A stretch of 64,000 bases of DNA from Roseibacterium beibuensis (GTDB lineage: Bacteria; Pseudomonadota; Alphaproteobacteria; Rhodobacterales; Rhodobacteraceae), in assembly GCF_039542305.1 (NCBI RefSeq), contig NZ_BAABHW010000008.1:1-64000 (forward strand), written 5' to 3'. Position numbers and translations under genes: made by a program. Positions 18,188 to 26,742 of this stretch are shown here, in pieces (the stretch's first letter is position 1; every line of letters starts with the position of its first letter). The notes beneath the pieces were generated by a model. The model had not been told where the DNA came from, ran no database searches, and worked only from the letters and a program-made list of their open reading frames with translations.

Positions 18188-18703
18188 ATGGAGATAGATG
18201 GGTCTAGCACAGGGAAGCGGGTTGGCGGTGCGCTCTATGTGCACCAATCTGCTATGGACTGTCTTCTTCTGGAACAGTCGAGGCCGATCGCTGCCGCTGC
18301 CGAGCACGTTCCAAAGGGCAACTGGAACGTGGCGAAGATTGATCTGGCGGATTACCGCGCCGTATCACTTCTGAACTACGAGGATTTCGCGGAGCACGCC
18401 TTTCCTGCGCTGCGCCAAAGCCACCGTGTCGATCTTGGGACTGGAGTGGTGACCGTCCGTCGCTACCAGACTAATCCGCCGATCCTCCATCGCAAGGAAC
18501 TACTGCTGGCTCCCGACGCCCCCGGACGCGATGTCTATTTGGCGCTGACGCGGGAGCTTGAGCGGCGAGGCCTCTTCGTTGACATGACGCGGCGTGGGCG
18601 GCAACACGCCTGGGAGGCGGCTTTGGCCGAAGCAGGAATCGAGGTGCGCGATCACCGCGTCGTTGCCTCCCGGACCACCCGAGGTAGTTTCGATGACTGC
18701 TGA
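18188..18703 (+). CDS. Stand-alone copy of the Dnd/Ssp-methyltransferase C-terminal domain
   Basis: A 171-residue protein: LYVHQSAMDCL near residue 16, then AVSLLNYEDFAEHAFPAL, VDLGTGVVTVRRY, NPPILHRKE, LTRELERRGLF and AALAEAGIEV. The same ordered motifs recur in the C-terminal region of the next gene's product (YQVHARDLPKL, TALLYPDFATSALPRL, VDLRTGEVSIF, FELELRHLF, AIIKAGLKL). It therefore appears to be a separate copy of a domain normally fused to the phosphorothioation-associated methyltransferase. It keeps the NPP-LHRKE motif that the fused copy has lost. ATG 18188 follows GAGAGGG. It overlaps the methyltransferase gene by 11 bases. The function is unknown. Confidence 0.7.
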   Translation: MEIDGSSTGKRVGGALYVHQSAMDCLLLEQSRPIAAAAEHVPKGNWNVAKIDLADYRAVSLLNYEDFAEHAFPALRQSHRVDLGTGVVTVRRYQTNPPILHRKELLLAPDAPGRDVYLALTRELERRGLFVDMTRRGRQHAWEAALAEAGIEVRDHRVVASRTTRGSFDDC

Positions 18704-20198
18704 GGGAGCGGATAGCCCATTTGGTGGCGTGATGCCACCCGTCGCCAGACACAGGACAGCGATTGGACGGAACAGCCTGTCCGCTCCGATGGCCGCGCTC
18801 AACGCTGCGGGGCTTCTAGAGGACGGAATCAGCGTTCTCGACTACGGCTGCGGCCGCGGCGACGACGTGCGCGCGCTCAGGGCCGCCGGGATTGATGCAG
18901 TCGGCTGGGATCCTCACTTCGCGCCAGATCGAAGTGTGCTCGCGCCGCGGGATATCGTTAACCTCGGCTTCGTCCTCAATGTGGTTGAAGACCCAGCCGA
19001 ACGGTGCGACGTACTGCGCAAAGCATTCGATCTTGCCGAGCGTTGCTTGGCCGTTGCAGTCATGTTGGTCGGCAAGGGCGATGTTTCAGGCCACCGGCCG
19101 CATGGCGATGGCTTCCTTTCCTCTCGTGGCACCTTCCAGCGCTACTACACTCAGGTGGAACTGCGAACCCTTCTGCTCGAAACGCTGGATATGACGCCCA
19201 TAGCAGCTGGTCCGGGCATCTTCTTTGTGTTCCGTGATGAAGAGCTCGAACAACGCGTTCTATCGCGCCGACAGATGGGAGTGGGGGGGTGTCGACCGAT
19301 CCTGTCGGTGCCCCGCCAGCCGTCGAACCTAGCGTCAGGGCCGTCCTGTCGCCAAGAAGTACTCGCTTCGGTAAGGAACGATCTCATAGACCTTTTGCTG
19401 ACGATGGGCCGCGTCCCTCATGCAGATGAAATACCCCCAGATCTGCAAATGCGCTTAGCGGACGGGCGCTTGTCGATAAAAGCGGCGATAGCCGATGCGC
19501 TATCGGCCATCCCGATAGACGAAATGGCTACCGCCACTGCTGATCGCGCCGACAAAGTCGGTCGCTTCTTTGCCCTCGGCGCCTTCTCCGGTCGTGCCCC
19601 GTACCGTCGGCTATCGCCTGATTTGCAACGCGATATCCGTGCGTTCTTCGGCTCGCTATCCGCGGCAGAGGGGGTCGGCCGACGCATGCTCTTTGACGCC
19701 GGCGATATGGCTGCCCTTGCGGAGGAGGCGCACGCCCATGCAATTGCCGGCGTTGGGCACCTGTCAGGCGACAAATACCAGGTCCACGCCCGCGACCTGC
19801 CAAAGCTGACACCGCGACTGCGCACATACATCGGCATCGCACAAACACTTGCGGGCACTCTGGACGGCACCACGATATATCGCGTCCACCTCGCGTCTCG
19901 GAAGCTGACAGCACTCCTTTACCCGGACTTCGCCACCAGCGCTCTGCCAAGGCTTTCGGAGCGCACAAAGGTTGACTTGCGTACGGGTGAAGTGTCCATT
20001 TTTAATCACCAGTCTGACGGACGAGTTACCGTTCTAATGGAAAAGTCGGTATACATGATTGAGGAAGATGAGAGGTACGTTGATCAGGTAAAGTTCGAGC
20101 TAGAACTTCGGCATCTATTTCGAGATTCAATCTCAAATATACCATTCAATGAGGTGGCCCACGCAATTATTAAGGCCGGTTTGAAACTACCATATTGA
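18693..20198 (+). CDS. DNA phosphorothioation-associated putative methyltransferase
   Basis: A 501-residue protein. It begins with the family opening ARHRTAIGRNSLSAP, followed by SAM-binding motif I VLDYGCGRGDD (residues 48-58), DAVGWDPHF and VNLGFVLNVVEDP. A helical middle and a C-terminal domain (about 359-501) follow. This matches the family annotated as DNA phosphorothioation-associated putative methyltransferase (TIGR04096), found with dnd and ssp loci; its substrate is unknown. ATG 18693 is preferred over 18594, which lies deep inside the upstream gene. The last 150 bases are clearly more AT-rich than the rest, and the C-terminal domain lacks the usual NPP-LHRK motif, so the 3' end is diverged. 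Confidence 0.82.
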   Translation: MTAEGADSPFGGVMPPVARHRTAIGRNSLSAPMAALNAAGLLEDGISVLDYGCGRGDDVRALRAAGIDAVGWDPHFAPDRSVLAPRDIVNLGFVLNVVEDPAERCDVLRKAFDLAERCLAVAVMLVGKGDVSGHRPHGDGFLSSRGTFQRYYTQVELRTLLLETLDMTPIAAGPGIFFVFRDEELEQRVLSRRQMGVGGCRPILSVPRQPSNLASGPSCRQEVLASVRNDLIDLLLTMGRVPHADEIPPDLQMRLADGRLSIKAAIADALSAIPIDEMATATADRADKVGRFFALGAFSGRAPYRRLSPDLQRDIRAFFGSLSAAEGVGRRMLFDAGDMAALAEEAHAHAIAGVGHLSGDKYQVHARDLPKLTPRLRTYIGIAQTLAGTLDGTTIYRVHLASRKLTALLYPDFATSALPRLSERTKVDLRTGEVSIFNHQSDGRVTVLMEKSVYMIEEDERYVDQVKFELELRHLFRDSISNIPFNEVAHAIIKAGLKLPY

Positions 20199-20292
20199 AA
20201 ATGGGTATAATATCATTTGCAGGGCTTCAGGCCTTGAGGTGATTGATTTAATGAAGCCTTCCGAATTTAAGCCCTTCAAGACTCATATTGAT

Positions 20293-21393
20293 TCAGATCG
20301 TCAGCCAATACCGCGTATGCCGCCGCTCTCCGGTCCGGTTCAGCGCCCCCATTTCCACCAGATCCTGCAGGTCCCGGGTTGTGGTCGCACGCGAGGTGCC
20401 GGTGATGGCGATGTAGTTTTCGGCGCTGAGGCCGCCTTTGAATCCGTCCGGCCCCTCGCGGAACATGCGCTCGATCACCTTGGCTTGTCGCTCGTTCAGC
20501 CGATCACGGAATTGGTCGTAGAATTTCGCCTTGGCGATGAAGAAGCCGACACGGTAAAGTGTCGTCTGTTGGGCCTTCAGAATGATCTCGGCGAACCAGA
20601 GCAGCCAGCCGGTGACGTCCAGTGTCTTCTGGTGGATCTCGAGCTGGTCGTAGTAGGCTTTTCGGTCCCGTTCGATCGTGTAGGCTAGCGCGATCAGGCT
20701 CGGATGGCCGATGTTCTGGGCAAGGGACTTTTCTGCCAAGGCGCGGCCGAGGCGACCATTGCCGTCCTCGAAGGGATGGATGCTTTCGAACCAGAGGTGC
20801 CCAAGCGCCGCGCGGGTCAGAGCCGGCAGGGGCGTTGGACCGTCTGGCGCCGTTCGGTTGAACCAGTCGACGAACACGTCCATCTCCCTTTGGACCTGCG
20901 CGGAGGGCGGCGCTTCGAAATGCACCGTCGGTCGGTCGATGCGACCAGAGACGATCTGCATCGCATCGGAATGCCGCCGATAGGCCCCGATGGTCTCGAG
21001 GCCGCGGTCATGGGACAGCAGCATCCCGTGCCAGCGGCTGAGGGTCTCGTGGGTTAGAGGCGCGGCGTGGGTCGAGTAGACGTCCACCATCATCTCCGCG
21101 ACGCCCTGTTCGCGCGGCCTTGACGGTGCGCCGTCCGCGGTCAAGCCGAACTGACGGCGCAGGGAGGATTGCACGCTGGCCCTGTCCAGCACCTCGCCTT
21201 CGATGGCGCTCGTCCGCATCGCCTCTTCGCTCAGCAGCTCGATGCGCAGGCGGTCGCGCTCGTCGTCGGTCACATGGCGGACGGCGCCAAGGATCTCGCC
21301 GGATGACAGCAGGAACCGCCGTTCGAGAGGTTCGACGGCAATGCTGTCATAGCGGAAATTCGGCCAGTCAGGTTGCGTCCAGTTCCAGCGCAT
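20293..21393 (-). CDS. Fic family protein (predicted AMPylating or NMP-transferring enzyme)
   Basis: A 366-residue Fic protein with core motif HPFEDGNGRLGR, which holds the catalytic His and phosphate-binding residues. An N-terminal inhibitory motif TSAIEG fits the (S/T)xxxE(G/N) helix that keeps many Fic enzymes off. The C-terminal part (ITGTSRATTTRDLQDLVEMGAL) is a winged-helix segment, common in stand-alone Fic regulators. It probably transfers AMP to a host protein under some condition. It is convergent with the methyltransferase gene, 94 bases away, and marks the end of the defence operon. No separate antitoxin is needed given the built-in inhibitory helix. Confidence 0.85.
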   Translation of the reverse strand: MRWNWTQPDWPNFRYDSIAVEPLERRFLLSSGEILGAVRHVTDDERDRLRIELLSEEAMRTSAIEGEVLDRASVQSSLRRQFGLTADGAPSRPREQGVAEMMVDVYSTHAAPLTHETLSRWHGMLLSHDRGLETIGAYRRHSDAMQIVSGRIDRPTVHFEAPPSAQVQREMDVFVDWFNRTAPDGPTPLPALTRAALGHLWFESIHPFEDGNGRLGRALAEKSLAQNIGHPSLIALAYTIERDRKAYYDQLEIHQKTLDVTGWLLWFAEIILKAQQTTLYRVGFFIAKAKFYDQFRDRLNERQAKVIERMFREGPDGFKGGLSAENYIAITGTSRATTTRDLQDLVEMGALNRTGERRHTRYWLTI

Positions 21394-21531
21394 GAGCTAT
21401 AGGTTCCTTTCCTATAACTCAAAATAGCGCCAAATTCTGATTTATGGAAGCGCGATCTATGCATCATGCCAGATGCTTGAACCGGCGGACACACCCGCAG
21501 GATCCCTCAAAGGGCTAGGCCTTTGCGCCTG

Positions 21532-21702
21532 TCAGGCGGCCTCGACCATCGGCTCGTAGCGCACGTCGGGCATGGCATCGTTGAGCCAGGCAGGTTGCAA
21601 GTCGCCATTGTTCCATTGGTACAGGTAGCCCACCAGCGTGTCGGTCTTCTTGCAGAGGATGCGCATGATCGGTTCGGCTGTAAGCCGCGGTAAAATGGTC
21701 AC
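21532..21702 (-). CDS. Small hypothetical protein, 56 residues, GTG start
   Basis: The frame from GTG 21702 to TGA 21532 encodes VTILPRLTAEPIMRILCKK..., containing VGYLYQWNNGDLQPAWL and ending MPDVRYEPMVEAA. GAGAGGAG lies 6 bases upstream of the GTG. Codon use is normal for the plasmid, whereas the longer overlapping frame gives a low-quality Arg/His-rich product. The YLYQWNxGxLQPxWL core resembles a small protein I have seen on Rhodobacterales plasmids; its function is unknown. It may belong to the ParA-side gene group on the same strand. Confidence 0.55.
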   Translation of the reverse strand: MTILPRLTAEPIMRILCKKTDTLVGYLYQWNNGDLQPAWLNDAMPDVRYEPMVEAA

Positions 21703-21853
21703 GATGTGCTCCTCTCAAACTGACCTCAGGACTTGTTAACAACGAGGCCGCAATATCGTTTTGAACGTCTTAGGGTTGGGTTTCTGCAACTGCAAGATGA
21801 AGTCGGCGGCCTCGGCAAGAACCCACCGACAAAAGGACAAGTTGTCTTTATAG

Positions 21854-22510
21854 TCAGGTTTCTGGCGCAACCTTTTCTGCATTCTGCGCTGCAGCGCGAA
21901 CGGCGATCTCGTCCAGGAGTATGTCGATCTCTGCCCAGACGCGCGGCTCGATCTGGCCGCAGACCAAGGCCCACTTGCTCAGCACATCGAGAGGGTCATG
22001 CGCGCGCAAGAGGGCAGTCAGCGCAGCGGCATCGACCACCAGCGAGGTACGTGCGCGCCATTCGGTGATCCGTGTCCGCTGCTCTTCCGACGGTGGGACG
22101 AACTCGGACCCAAGCTCCCAGTTCTTGACTGCGCGCCGCAGGGCGGCGCGGATGACGTGGGCGGGATCGACGCCGCAATCGATCAGGGCTTCCTCTTGCC
22201 GTTCCAGCGCGTTCACCCTGATGTCGATCTTGCGCGTCGCGGGACTGTGCCGCGTTCGGGTTGGCGATGACATGACCGCAGGCTCAGCGGGTCCAGTTGC
22301 CTCCTGTCTGGCTTGATGAGAGGGCTCAGGCTGCGTCCTTTGCGGCGAAGCAGCGTGATCGTCTAGGACTGCGGGCTGCACGCTACCAGGTTCTGGCATC
22401 ACCTCCGCGAGCCGCACCTCTTCCCTTCCCGGGTCTTCTCCCACCTCTGGGCGCAGGGATGCGGCATAGGCCAGGTCGGGCCGCGTGATTGTCGGGATCT
22501 TCTTCCTCAA
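21854..22510 (-). CDS. Plasmid partition-associated protein following ParA
   Basis: About 218 residues, following ParA directly on the minus strand. TTG 22510 (RKKIPTITRPDLAY...) is the likely start because it lies just after the ParA stop; the longer frame from 22675 would read far into parA. The first half is a proline/glutamate-rich linker. The second half (RKIDIRVNALERQEEALIDCGVDPAHVIRAALRRAVKNW) looks like a ribbon-helix-helix or small DNA-binding segment, followed by helices. It may be the ParA partner or a VirC2-like overdrive/oriT accessory factor. No firm family match by eye. Confidence 0.6.
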   Translation of the reverse strand: MRKKIPTITRPDLAYAASLRPEVGEDPGREEVRLAEVMPEPGSVQPAVLDDHAASPQRTQPEPSHQARQEATGPAEPAVMSSPTRTRHSPATRKIDIRVNALERQEEALIDCGVDPAHVIRAALRRAVKNWELGSEFVPPSEEQRTRITEWRARTSLVVDAAALTALLRAHDPLDVLSKWALVCGQIEPRVWAEIDILLDEIAVRAAAQNAEKVAPET

Positions 22511-22520
22511 CGCCCCATCC

Positions 22521-23240
22521 TCACGCCGCGAGGATGTTGTTGAGGATGTCAGTCGCCTCTTCGAGGGCCTCGACCACATGGCGCACATGGGGGCGCATGA
22601 GGGGGTTCGGATCGGCCTGCTTCTGCAACGCCACAGCGTGCAGGAGGCCCTTCTCATCCATCTCCTTGTAGACATTCCGCCGCATCATCACGGTCTCGAC
22701 AACCGGGAACCGCGCGATCGCCGCCTCGATGAGGGCGGCATCTGCACGCGTGGTCTTGGTGTCGACCATGTTCAGGACCACGTGATGGCGGGGCAGGCTG
22801 TCGGGGTCATCGACGCGGGCGCGGAGTTTCTCGAACCAGTCGGTCGTCTGCGCGCCGACATCGAGATCCGAGGTCGAGAGCATGACCGGTGTCACGATGT
22901 GATCGGCCAGAACAGCGATCCCGTCCGACCACTCGGCCCCGACGCCTGCCGTATCGATGAAGACGAAATCCGCCGAGTCCGCCGCATAGACCTGCTCGAT
23001 CCGGCGATCTACGGCTCCCACGCTCTCGACGGTTGCCGAGCGCAGGAGCGGTGATCCCAGACCCGCGGCTTCAGCCCGCTTGTGCCAGGTGCCAAGCACA
23101 CCGGTGCTGTCAGTATCGATCAAAAGGACGCGACGGCCAGCGGCAACGGCAGCGCTGATCAAGGCGCGCGAGAGCGTGGTCTTGCCACTCCCCCCTTTCC
23201 GGGCCATCGCGGCGATTACCACGAGATTGTCGTTGGGCAT
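22521..23240 (-). CDS. ParA/VirC1-like partition ATPase
   Basis: A 239-residue ParA-superfamily ATPase. The deviant Walker A is KGGSGKTT (residues 15-22), with VLLIDTDSTGVLGTWHKRA and FVFIDTAGVG as the following motifs. This is the small, HTH-free ParA type seen in plasmid partition and in VirC1, which recruits the relaxosome to the secretion pore. The position next to a candidate oriT and relaxase genes favours a transfer-linked or combined role. The downstream gene starts 10 bases after its stop. Confidence 0.85.
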   Translation of the reverse strand: MPNDNLVVIAAMARKGGSGKTTLSRALISAAVAAGRRVLLIDTDSTGVLGTWHKRAEAAGLGSPLLRSATVESVGAVDRRIEQVYAADSADFVFIDTAGVGAEWSDGIAVLADHIVTPVMLSTSDLDVGAQTTDWFEKLRARVDDPDSLPRHHVVLNMVDTKTTRADAALIEAAIARFPVVETVMMRRNVYKEMDEKGLLHAVALQKQADPNPLMRPHVRHVVEALEEATDILNNILAA

Positions 23241-23329
23241 AGGGGCGGGCCTCTCGCAAGAATGGTGAAACGCGACAAAGATGTTTCTACGTCGCTAACC
23301 CCCATGCGCGACGGCGTCAAGCAGAAGAC

Positions 23330-23670
23330 GGGATGCGGGCTGCCTCAGGCGAAATGCGGGGCGCATAATGCATCGTGCAGGGGACGTGAGGCACGCTGCA
23401 CGGGACACCTGACTTTATCCCGTCCGCACGATGCAGGCCCCAGATGACGTGCGACATTCGACATGGGCCATTGGCCGCGTCGCAGGAAACCTGACGCATT
23501 CTGCATTGGACGTGGATCATCCGGCACCAAGCGCGATGCAGGCGGCACATGCCATCGGGCACTCGCCAGAAGCCGTGCTGCAGGGCGCGCAAAACGCAGG
23601 CCAAAGGACGCGGTGCGCGGTGCAGGCAACGCGGGACGCGTTGCATTGAGCGCCTTGCGCGTTGCATTTG
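23330..23670. repeat. Degenerate TGCA-rich tract between parA and the mobilization genes
   Basis: About 340 bases with no convincing gene. They are crowded with imperfect copies of short words such as TGCATYG, GACGYG, GGCGCRY and GCAGG, repeated at irregular 9-15 base intervals. Open frames cross it on both strands and in several phases, but their products are low-complexity (Arg, Cys, His and Pro-rich), as expected from repeats rather than genes. It lies between two divergent plasmid modules, next to the candidate oriT hairpin. A protein-binding array or eroded repeat is possible. Confidence 0.45.
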
Positions 23671-23715
23671 CCAAAGGACGTCAAATCGGCCTCCGGGGCC
23701 GATTTTCTACATTGA

Positions 23716-23768
23716 GTACAAGCCCTTGATGCCTTCTCCGCTTGTGCTGGGAGAAGGCGGGCTTGTAC
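23716..23768. other. Candidate oriT hairpin
   Basis: GTACAAGCCC (23716-23725) and GCCTTCTCC (23731-23739) pair with GGAGAAGGC (23750-23758) and GGGCTTGTAC (23759-23768). The result is a 19-bp stem with a 5-base bulge (TTGAT) and a 10-base loop. It lies 33 bases before the MobC-like gene and relaxase, the usual site of oriT in VirD2-type mobilization regions. The position and fold are the evidence; I cannot identify the nick site from sequence alone. Confidence 0.5.
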
Positions 23769-23801
23769 GAAGTTGGCAAGAAATAGGAACGTATACTTCA
23801 C

Positions 23802-24404
23802 ATGAGCAGCAGTCGCAGACTGACCGATCAGGAGCGCCGTCAGATCGTCCGGGAACGGGCGAAAGGCGTCTCGGTCAGTGCGATCAGTGCTGCACTGAAG
23901 GTCTCAACCAAGACCGTCTACAACGTGCTGAGCCGGGGCCGTTCCGCCGTCTCGGCCAATGACAGCCGCACCCGCGTGCTGACCATGCGGGTGACCGACC
24001 GCGACCTTCGCGGCTTCGATGCTGCCCTTGCGCGGCGCGGGATCGCGCATCGTTCGGATGCCATGCGCTGCCTGATGCTGGCCGCGGACGATCTCCTGCG
24101 CCCGGATCACGGCATGACGGATGAGCTGAGGGGTATGAGCGCGGCGCTGAACCGGGTCGGCAACAACGTGAACCAGGTCGCGCGTCGCCTGAACGAGGCG
24201 AAGCTTAAGGGCGAGCGGCTGCCTTACACCCCCGCCAGTCATGCCGAGATCCGCGATCTCGCCGTGCTGGTCTTCGACATGGCCGATCAAATCCAGGAGA
24301 TGTTCCGCGCGCGGCGTCGCGATCTGGACCTCGAAGTCACCAGGGCCCTCGCCGGTCTGGCGCGGCAGGAAGCGGAGCAGGTGGCCGAACGTGGCGCGGA
24401 GTGA
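23802..24404 (+). CDS. mobC: MobC-like relaxosome accessory protein with N-terminal HTH
   Basis: A 200-residue protein. Residues 8-45 form a resolvase-like helix-turn-helix (RRQIVRERAKGVSVSAISAALKVSTKTVYNVL). The C-terminal half has the MobC signature AALNRVGNNVNQVARRLNEA. It should bind oriT and help the relaxase open the strands. It overlaps the relaxase gene by 14 bases. The fused HTH is unusual for plain MobC proteins and may also allow autoregulation at the hairpin immediately upstream. Confidence 0.78.
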   Translation: MSSSRRLTDQERRQIVRERAKGVSVSAISAALKVSTKTVYNVLSRGRSAVSANDSRTRVLTMRVTDRDLRGFDAALARRGIAHRSDAMRCLMLAADDLLRPDHGMTDELRGMSAALNRVGNNVNQVARRLNEAKLKGERLPYTPASHAEIRDLAVLVFDMADQIQEMFRARRRDLDLEVTRALAGLARQEAEQVAERGAE

Positions 24405-26742
24405 GGCGCGCGGCGTCAGCCCCGCCCTCTTCGATCGCGATTGGAGCCGGGTCTCGGGCAGTTGGCAGGGGCTCGCCAAGAAGGCGCAGATGGTCCGGGC
24501 AGCGCGCGGCTACTCCCCGGCCATCTTCAAGCCGATCTCCAAGGGTGGGTGCTACACGGGCGCGCAGCTCAAGGCCCAGCTGACCTACCTCACCACCAAG
24601 TCGAGCCACATCCTCGACAGTCGCGGCACCCATGATGGCAAGAAGACCCTGACCGAGGCGGAGATCGACCGGGTGGTGCGCCGTTTCGAGAACCAGTGGG
24701 GCGAGCGGCACAGCCCGAAGCTCGGCCATACCTCGCATCTTCTGATGGCCTTTCCCGTCGGCACCAGCGGCGAAGAGGTGCGCGCGATCACGGAATCCGT
24801 CTGTGAGAAGTTCTTTCAAGGTGAGGGGTCGCAATTCGACTATATTGCTGCAATACACCAAGATCGCGCGCATCCACATGCGCATATCGTTCTGAACCGC
24901 CGCAGCAAGGATGGCGAAATGTTCTTTCTCGGGAAGGATCACCACTTCAACTACGACGCCTTCCGGGTGGCGATGGTCGAGGCGGCGCAGGTCCACGGGA
25001 TCCGGCTCGAGGCGACACGGCGTCTTGACCGGGGGGTCACGACCTACCGCGCCGAGATAGACGAGGTCTACAAAGCCCGTGACGAGGGCCGAACGCCGGT
25101 CGAGCGCCAGCGCACGGGGGCCGACCTGGCCGCAGCCCTGGAAACGGTGGCGCGCAATGCGCTGACCTACCGTGGTCTGGCGGTCGAGGCGTCCCGGTCG
25201 AACTTCGATGACGTGGCCGAGGCACTCGAGCGGGCCAGCACCATCCTTGCCAGTGGCGGTCAGATCCAATCTGACGGAGCCATCTACATGTCCCAAGACG
25301 AAACGGCATTTGATACGCTGATCACCGAGTTCTCTCAAAACATCCGTCAGATCGAAGCGGCGATCGACCGGGCGCCCGCAGCCGAGCGGCCGGAAATCGA
25401 GCGCAAGCTCACCGATGTGCTGGCCTCAGTCGCGCATCTCAATCCGCTTGGAGACCGCTCGGCTGCGCTGCTCGATGCACCATCCCGGGACGGGGTCTAT
25501 GCGCGGGCCAACATGCGTGAGGACCAGATGGGACGCCTTGACGACGCCTCGGTGAAGGCGCGCCTCACGGAGGCACTGCAGGGCACGGGCATCGATCCCG
25601 AGGCGGTTGCCGCCCGCATGCGTGAGGGTGCCGCCAATGCAGCCCTCGAACGGCAGTGGCTCGCGCAGGATCTGCGCGCCATCGCCACGGCGGGCGACCT
25701 TGATCTGGAGAAGGGCGAGGATCGCGAGGAAGCGCTGGACCGGCTGGAAGCCGTTCACGTCCGCCTAGGCGATACTCTGACCGATGCGCGCATCTTGCGG
25801 GCGGTCGAAGATGTCGATGAGGCGGAGGATGCCGAGGTCTCGCTTACCGAGCGTCTGACGCCACTGGGCCGCGATCTCGACCACGCGGGACCGGACGCCT
25901 TCGCCCCGTCCGAGCGGCAGGACTTCCAGCAGCTGGTCGCCCAGTTTCGCCGGACGGATTTCACTCATCCGTTCTCGGATGACCCGTCCGTGCGCAGGGC
26001 GGGTGCTGTCGAAGTGGAAGCAGCCCGCGCCGCCTTCAACGCCTATGCACAGCGATCGCCCGATCACGCCGAATTGGCCTCGATGGCTTGGGACAAGATC
26101 ACCGACAGCCGCAAGCCGCAGGAGTTCGCCGTCGAGGAGAAGGATCGCAGGCTCCACGCGGGCGACATGGACCTTGCTCTGCGCGATCCTTCGCAACATC
26201 TTGGTCCGATCACCGAGGATGACCGCACCCTCGCGCGCTACCGCGCGGAAATGCCCGATGAAGAGTTCGGTACCGCGGTGCAGGATGAGATCAACCGGCT
26301 GCGCGCCATGGGGGCCTCACGCGCCTTTATCAGTGAGCGTAGCATCGACATCGAGGACCAAGCGCGGCAAGACTATGCCGAGCGGCGCTTCATGGCCGAG
26401 ACCGCCCCTGATGTGATGACCTTCCTCCGGCGGGCCGAGGCCGAGAATGGCACAGCTCTCTCCGAAACAGCCGGGCAGCGCCTGATCGAGCAGGTCGACA
26501 GAAACCTCGCGCCAAACGCGGTCACCGCCCTGCGCGCCGGCCATGCAGATGTGCTGGACAAGTTCACCGAACATCCGCTGCGGCAGCTGGAGCTCGCGAA
26601 GGCCTATCTGGAGAGCAGTGAGGTGACTGCCCACGGACCCGCCATGGAGCGGGTTCTGGATGCCTTGGCCGAGGAACAGATCGAGGCGCAGCGCGCGCGT
26701 CACGCCGCGGCCCATGGCGAAAAAGGGATCACCCATGGATAA
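24391..26742 (+). CDS. VirD2-like relaxase
   Basis: A 783-residue conjugative relaxase. The three-histidine metal motif HQDRAHPHAHI is at residues 156-166. YTGAQLKAQLTYLTTKS (about 55-71) supplies candidate catalytic tyrosines. It should nick oriT, stay covalently attached to the 5' end and pilot the strand through the VirB channel. GTG 24391 (ARSEARGVSPALFDRDW) is the best start; a longer frame from 24241 lies wholly within mobC. The C-terminal 450 residues are acidic and helical, probably a coupling or translocation-signal domain. It overlaps virD4 by 8 bases. Confidence 0.87.
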   Translation: MARSEARGVSPALFDRDWSRVSGSWQGLAKKAQMVRAARGYSPAIFKPISKGGCYTGAQLKAQLTYLTTKSSHILDSRGTHDGKKTLTEAEIDRVVRRFENQWGERHSPKLGHTSHLLMAFPVGTSGEEVRAITESVCEKFFQGEGSQFDYIAAIHQDRAHPHAHIVLNRRSKDGEMFFLGKDHHFNYDAFRVAMVEAAQVHGIRLEATRRLDRGVTTYRAEIDEVYKARDEGRTPVERQRTGADLAAALETVARNALTYRGLAVEASRSNFDDVAEALERASTILASGGQIQSDGAIYMSQDETAFDTLITEFSQNIRQIEAAIDRAPAAERPEIERKLTDVLASVAHLNPLGDRSAALLDAPSRDGVYARANMREDQMGRLDDASVKARLTEALQGTGIDPEAVAARMREGAANAALERQWLAQDLRAIATAGDLDLEKGEDREEALDRLEAVHVRLGDTLTDARILRAVEDVDEAEDAEVSLTERLTPLGRDLDHAGPDAFAPSERQDFQQLVAQFRRTDFTHPFSDDPSVRRAGAVEVEAARAAFNAYAQRSPDHAELASMAWDKITDSRKPQEFAVEEKDRRLHAGDMDLALRDPSQHLGPITEDDRTLARYRAEMPDEEFGTAVQDEINRLRAMGASRAFISERSIDIEDQARQDYAERRFMAETAPDVMTFLRRAEAENGTALSETAGQRLIEQVDRNLAPNAVTALRAGHADVLDKFTEHPLRQLELAKAYLESSEVTAHGPAMERVLDALAEEQIEAQRARHAAAHGEKGITHG

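Noticed and set aside
21515..21742. 75-codon minus-strand frame
   Set aside because: It is out of phase with the better-supported GTG-started gene and gives an Arg/His-rich product.
23317..23729. Several overlapping open frames of 70-120 codons on both strands
   Set aside because: Products are low-complexity and arise from the degenerate repeat tract; no start signals.
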